From: SIG622 sp045600125
GTDB lineage: Bacteria > Bacillota > Clostridia > Oscillospirales > CAG-382
Direction: 5' to 3'
Assembly: GCA_045600125.1 (NCBI GenBank)
Contig: JAZRXH010000091.1
Span: forward strand, 1-64,000
Length of the DNA: 64,000 nt
Part shown: positions 60,124 to 64,000 of the stretch, in pieces
How the letters are laid out: every line of letters starts with the position of its first letter
How positions within the stretch are numbered: the first letter of the stretch is position 1
Notes under the pieces: generated by a model
Database searches by the model: none
What the model was told of the DNA's origin: nothing
Seen by the model: the letters and a program-made list of their open reading frames with translations, nothing else
Translations under genes and position numbers: made by a program

Positions 60124-60256
60124 TATAATGTCCGATATTCTCCTCTGGCGGGGCACGGCAGAGGAGAAAAAAAGCAAGGCATTATGCAGGGACGGTCTTC
60201 CCCATATGCCGGGGCATCCGGCAAGAAAACGTCCCGATCATCCCGGGGCGTTTTTT
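60124..60256 (+). ncRNA. Candidate structured RNA or attenuator between ispE and spoIIR
   Basis: A TATAAT (60124-60129) is followed by three RNA hairpins. The first is a perfect 8-bp stem CTCCTCTG/CAGAGGAG (60140-60147, 60159-60166). The second closes GGGACG (60189-60194) with CGTCCC (60230-60235) around inner pairs TCTT/AAGA and CCCC/GGGG. The third, AAAACGTCCCG / CGGGGCGTTTTTT (60226-60256), is a good terminator. Hairpins two and three share CGTCCC, so they exclude each other, the mark of an attenuator. I do not recognise the upstream part as a known riboswitch. It may simply be the ispE terminator with fortuitous pairing, or a short stand-alone RNA. Confidence 0.45.
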
Positions 60257-60301
60257 CGTTTTTCACGCTTCCCGGGCTCTAAGTAAAGGAGAGAATACGG
60301 G

Positions 60302-60997
60302 ATGAAAAAGCCGAACATAAGAAGAAACGGGTACCGATTTCCCGATAAAAGAGCGGACTTTCGGACACTGCTTCCGCTTGTACCGATGCTTACTGTCTTC
60401 CTTCTTTTCGCCATGGTGCTTTCCCCGCTTGCGGGAGAAAAGGAGCTGGTCGAAGATACGGTGCGGTTTCATATCCTTGCAAATTCCGACAGCAAGGAGG
60501 ATCAAGCGGTAAAGCTCCTTGTGCGGGACGCCGTTCTGGAAACCGTTTCCGATATTACAAAGGACTGCCGCACGAAAGAAGAGGCAGAGAAAGCAATCCT
60601 GCAAAACAAAGCCCGGATCCTTGCCGTCTCCGACGCCGTTCTTTCGGAGAACGGATTTCCCTACGCCTCTTCCCTTCTGCTCGGAAAAGAACCGTATCCG
60701 CAGCGCTCCTACGGGGACGTGGTTTTCCCGGCGGGCACCTACACCTCCCTGCGTCTGCGGCTGGGCAAAGCCGAGGGGCACAACTGGTGGTGCGTGCTGT
60801 TTCCGCCGCTGTGTACCTCCGTCGCCGTGCGGGAGGAGTGTGATGAAAAAGAAAATCTTCGGCAACTCGGCTTTTCCGAAAGCGAGGTCTCGCTTCTCAC
60901 GGGTGAAAGCGGCGGGAAAGAGATAAAAAAAGAGATCCGCTTTTATTTACTTGACCGGCTTTATGAAATAAAAAGCGGAAAAAGTGCCGGAAATTGA
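60302..60997 (+). CDS. spoIIR: Stage II sporulation protein R
   Basis: A 231-residue exported signalling protein made in the forespore that activates the SpoIIGA protease to process pro-sigma-E in the mother cell. A hydrophobic segment (residues about 24-42) precedes VRFHILANSDSKEDQAVKLLVRDAVL, the family hallmark, then YGDVVFPAGTYTSLRLRLGKAEGHNWWCVLFPPLC and the C-terminal helical part. AAAGGAGA precedes the ATG. It shows that the organism encodes at least part of the sporulation programme. Confidence 0.93.
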   Translation: MKKPNIRRNGYRFPDKRADFRTLLPLVPMLTVFLLFAMVLSPLAGEKELVEDTVRFHILANSDSKEDQAVKLLVRDAVLETVSDITKDCRTKEEAEKAILQNKARILAVSDAVLSENGFPYASSLLLGKEPYPQRSYGDVVFPAGTYTSLRLRLGKAEGHNWWCVLFPPLCTSVAVREECDEKENLRQLGFSESEVSLLTGESGGKEIKKEIRFYLLDRLYEIKSGKSAGN

Positions 60998-61099
60998 TGT
61001 TTTTCAAAAAAAGCGGGCATCTGTCCCGACTATGGGACACCCCTCGTTATATAATATAGTCAGTGGATAAAAGCGATTATTTCAGGAAGGGTGATATTT

Positions 61100-64000
61100 T
61101 TGCTTCACAACCTATGCGGAAGAGCCCGGAGCGGCAAGACCGAGGCGGTCTGCCGGATCATCGGCGAATGCATACGGCAGAAAAAGCACGTGTTTTTTAT
61201 CGTACCGGAGCAGAGTGCGGTGCTGTACGAGCGTGAGATCATACGCCGCTTCGGTAACGAATCGAATATGTACGTTGAGGTCATCAACTTCAAGCGTCTG
61301 TGCAACCGTGTCTTCCGGGAGACCGGAGGACTTACGCAGAGCTACGTAGATCCGGCACACAAGCTCCTTCTCATTGCCAAAAGCATCGAGCTTGCCCGTC
61401 CGGCGCTGACCGAATACAAGAACGCAAGCGGGAATACGGATTTTGCCTCGAAGCTCCTCGGCACCGTCGAAGAGCTCCGCCGTTTCGGCGTGACCTCCGG
61501 GGCGCTTGCAGACAGTGCCGCTCTTCTCTCCGGGAAGGCAAACGATCTTCGTCTTTCCCGGAAAGCGGAGGATCTTTCGCTGATTCTTTCCAACTACGAG
61601 CAGCTTCTCTCGGACGGCTACACCGACAGCTCCGACGACCTGATACGCCTGTCGGAAGTCCTTTGCGACAGCCATTTCTTCCGCAGTAAAACGGTGGTCA
61701 TCGATTCCTTCTACGGATTCACCTACCCCGAGCTGTGCGTCCTCGACCGCATCGTGCGGGACGCAGACGATACGTACATAACCTATCTTTACGATGAAAA
61801 AGAGGACTCGGCGCTTTTTGAGCGGTCGAGGAAGGCGCTGGCAAAGATCAAAGCCTTTGCCGAGGATAACTTTATCGGCTGTGAAAACGTCAGCGTGTCC
61901 TACGGCGAAGCCTACAAGGCAAAAGGCATAAAGCAGATTGAAGAGAGTTTTTCCGACGTACAAAGAAGAGAAGAGGAAAATGCGGGCGGCGTCCGCATTC
62001 TGAAATGCCGGGATCCCTTCGAGGAATGCACCATGGCGGCGGCGACGGTGCGGTATCTTGTGTGCGAGAAGGGCGCAAAATATTCCGATATTGCCATCAC
62101 TGCAAGGAACATAGAAGCCTATGAGGGCATTCTGGACAGCGAGCTTTCGCTCTGCGGCATCCCTTACGGCAAAAATCTGAAATACGGTCTTTCCGCAAGA
62201 CCCGTCGCCGCCTTCATTCTGACGGCGTTCGATGCACTGCGCTCTTTTTCAAAGGATGCCGTGCTCCGTCACGTGAAGACGGGGCTGACGCTTCTTTCCG
62301 ATGAAGAAGCCGATATTCTCGAATGCTACGTGCGGACGTGGAACCTTCAGGGGAAGCAGTTCACCCGTGAGTGGTGTATGCCTCCCGACGGCTTTGCCTC
62401 GGACATGCCGAAGGAAAGAGCGGACGAGATCGTCGAAAAAGCCGAAGAGGCAAGAAAGAAGCTGATCACGCCCCTTCTCGTCTTCGGCGAGGACATCCGG
62501 GACGCAAAGACCGTCAATGAGATCTCCCGTGCGGTGCTCCGTCTTCTGAAATCGGGCAAGTACGATGCGGAAAGACTTCCCGAAGAGGAGATCGTATACC
62601 ACAACATGGTCATGGACGCTCTCGACTGTCTGTGCGACGTCTGCGGTGAAGAGGCGGTGACGCCGAAGCGGTATGCGGAGCTGTTCGAGCTGATCCTCGA
62701 GCAGTACGACGTGGGCGTGATCCCGAGAAGTGCGGATGAGGTGAGCATTGCCGACGTCGAGCTTTTCCGAAGCGCCGGGACGAAGTATATGCTCGTCCTC
62801 GGGCTTTGCGACGGGGACTTTCCGAGAACGCCAAGTGAAGACAGCATCTTCTCTGACAAGGAGAGAAAGGCGCTGTCGGAGGTGGGTATCGAGCTTTCCG
62901 CCGATACCCTCGGGATGCTGGAGGACGAGGACTTCCTCGCCTACAAGGTCATGACCGCCCCCGGCGACGGGTTGTTCCTCTTCTATACCGAGGAAGACGC
63001 CGCCGGGAATCCGAAGTTTCCCTCTCCCCTTATCGATCTTGCCTCCCGCCTTTCCGGGGCAAGGTGCGAGGAAGCGGAGGAGTGCCCGGACATCCGTCTG
63101 TCCCTTCCGGACAAATCACTGAAAAAGGATCTGTTCCGGATAAAGTCTCCGGCGCTCGCTTCGGCGATCCGGCAGTATCTTACGGAAAAAGGCGTCGACC
63201 TTTCCGCAAAGGATATAGGGGACACCGAATATCTTTCCAAAGAATGCGCTTCGCTTCTGTTCCGCCGGGATATGAGCGTGAGCCCTTCCCGATTCGACGC
63301 CTTCAGCGCCTGCGCCTGCCGGTACTTTGCCCAGTACACTCTCGGGCTCTCCCCGGAGGAGGAAGCAAGGCTCGGTGCGGCAGAGATCGGTACCGTCTCT
63401 CACAAAATTCTGGAGGATCTCGTAAAAGAACTGGCGGACAAAAAGAGAGCCGGTGAGGAGATCACCGAGGAGTATGCGCTTCGCCGGGAGCATGAGCTTC
63501 TTGCGGCGTACAGAAATTTCTTCCTCGGCGACCCCGATAATGGGGCGGTCACCAAACGGGCGCAGTATCTGTACGACCGGATGAAATATGCGCTGGACGC
63601 CTGCGTAAAACCCATAGCCAAAGAGCTCGGCTGTTCCGGCTTTATCCCCTCCGACTTTGAACTGGACATCGGCGGTACAGAAGAAGGCAGTGTAAACTGC
63701 GTCAAAATACCGATCCTTGCCGCAGACGGAACGAGCGTCGGGAACCTCACCGTGCGGGGCAAGATCGACCGGGTGGACACCTACACCGAGGGCGGAAAGA
63801 CCTATCTGCGGGTCGTGGACTACAAAACGGGGAAAAAGGTCTTCGGGCTCGACCGGGTGGCATACGGCGAGTACCTTCAGATGCTTCTGTATCTGTACAG
63901 CCTTACGGAAAACGGCTCGGAGAAATACGGGAATACCGAGATCGTCCCCGCCGGTGTGCTTTACCGTCCCGTGCAGAGACCGGAGGGGAAATTCGAGCTG
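61100..64000 (+). CDS. addB: ATP-dependent helicase/nuclease subunit B (partial, 3' end outside window)
   Basis: The first 967 codons are seen with no stop. The Walker A GRARSGKTEAV is near residue 6, VFFIVPEQSAVLYEREIIRRF is the next AddB block, and SKTVVIDSFYGFTYPE and YMLVLGLCDGDFPRTPSED are later helicase motifs. In the C-terminal half the first iron-sulfur Cys of FSACACRYFAQYTLGL and the nuclease motif RVVDYKTGKKVF are present. It should pair with AddA in double-strand break repair. The start TTG at 61100 follows GGAAGG by nine bases; a GTG at 61091 overlaps the ribosome site. An inverted repeat TGTCCC/GGGACA (61022-61039) lies just upstream of a TATAAT at 61050-61055. Confidence 0.93.
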   Translation, partial: MLHNLCGRARSGKTEAVCRIIGECIRQKKHVFFIVPEQSAVLYEREIIRRFGNESNMYVEVINFKRLCNRVFRETGGLTQSYVDPAHKLLLIAKSIELARPALTEYKNASGNTDFASKLLGTVEELRRFGVTSGALADSAALLSGKANDLRLSRKAEDLSLILSNYEQLLSDGYTDSSDDLIRLSEVLCDSHFFRSKTVVIDSFYGFTYPELCVLDRIVRDADDTYITYLYDEKEDSALFERSRKALAKIKAFAEDNFIGCENVSVSYGEAYKAKGIKQIEESFSDVQRREEENAGGVRILKCRDPFEECTMAAATVRYLVCEKGAKYSDIAITARNIEAYEGILDSELSLCGIPYGKNLKYGLSARPVAAFILTAFDALRSFSKDAVLRHVKTGLTLLSDEEADILECYVRTWNLQGKQFTREWCMPPDGFASDMPKERADEIVEKAEEARKKLITPLLVFGEDIRDAKTVNEISRAVLRLLKSGKYDAERLPEEEIVYHNMVMDALDCLCDVCGEEAVTPKRYAELFELILEQYDVGVIPRSADEVSIADVELFRSAGTKYMLVLGLCDGDFPRTPSEDSIFSDKERKALSEVGIELSADTLGMLEDEDFLAYKVMTAPGDGLFLFYTEEDAAGNPKFPSPLIDLASRLSGARCEEAEECPDIRLSLPDKSLKKDLFRIKSPALASAIRQYLTEKGVDLSAKDIGDTEYLSKECASLLFRRDMSVSPSRFDAFSACACRYFAQYTLGLSPEEEARLGAAEIGTVSHKILEDLVKELADKKRAGEEITEEYALRREHELLAAYRNFFLGDPDNGAVTKRAQYLYDRMKYALDACVKPIAKELGCSGFIPSDFELDIGGTEEGSVNCVKIPILAADGTSVGNLTVRGKIDRVDTYTEGGKTYLRVVDYKTGKKVFGLDRVAYGEYLQMLLYLYSLTENGSEKYGNTEIVPAGVLYRPVQRPEGKFEL

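Noticed and set aside
60093..60300. Possible tRNA or signal-recognition-particle RNA in this gap
   Set aside because: No cloverleaf, no TTCGA loop and no conserved SRP core were found.

Overview
The window reads as chromosome from an anaerobic, endospore-forming, low-complexity Firmicute of the class Clostridia, probably an uncultured gut Oscillospirales/Christensenellales-like lineage. Reasons: the classic dgt-dnaG-rpoD macromolecular-synthesis operon, SpoIIR, an AddB-type helicase-nuclease, SLH-domain surface proteins, CAP-domain exoprotein, strong GGAGG ribosome sites, consensus sigma-A promoters with 17-bp spacers, and moderately high GC with GC-rich third positions. The taxon is inference; no rRNA, tRNA, IS element, prophage or CRISPR array was found.

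Layout. 1-7.2 kb (minus strand): dgt, dnaG, rpoD, a nucleosidase-acetyltransferase fusion, a metallo-beta-lactamase-fold hydrolase and the start of nadE. 7.5-14.6 kb: a solitary acyl-carrier-like protein lacking the usual serine, mnmA, serC-serA, and a nucleotidyltransferase/phosphomutase-like fusion. 14.6-17.8 kb: two overlapping epoxyqueuosine-reductase-like Fe-S proteins divergent from an AraC regulator. 17.8-24.8 kb (minus): ABC-F ATPase, small coiled-coil protein, uvrA, and an ABC exporter half-transporter. 25-32.6 kb: an accessory carbohydrate region with a beta-helix protein, SGNH esterase, two Gfo/Idh/MocA proteins (one apparently chimeric), an EamA transporter and a second AraC regulator that shares a palindrome with the divergent promoter. 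32.9-40.1 kb: htpG and a complete livJHMGF branched-chain amino acid transporter, with a strong stem-loop between the binding-protein gene and the rest.

40.1-50.4 kb: a 570-bp GC-rich non-coding stretch, a CAP exoprotein, a YcxB-like membrane protein, three oxidoreductases, a PnuC transporter with a large extra domain, an LsrG-like protein, nagA, and a polytopic membrane protein with a repetitive tail. 50.5-60.1 kb (plus): metG, tatD, an SLH-anchored trypsin-like protease, fabG-like SDR, a PHP phosphoesterase, an Lrp regulator translationally coupled to an aminotransferase, and ispE. 60.1-64 kb: a candidate attenuator-like RNA, spoIIR, and addB running off the end.

I did not find an obvious defence island or a multi-gene system that is clearly new. 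The most interesting signals are the serine-less ACP, the chimeric Gfo/Idh protein, the overlapping alternative hairpins before spoIIR, the duplicated unknown domain of the SLH protease, and the unexplained structured-looking region before the CAP gene.
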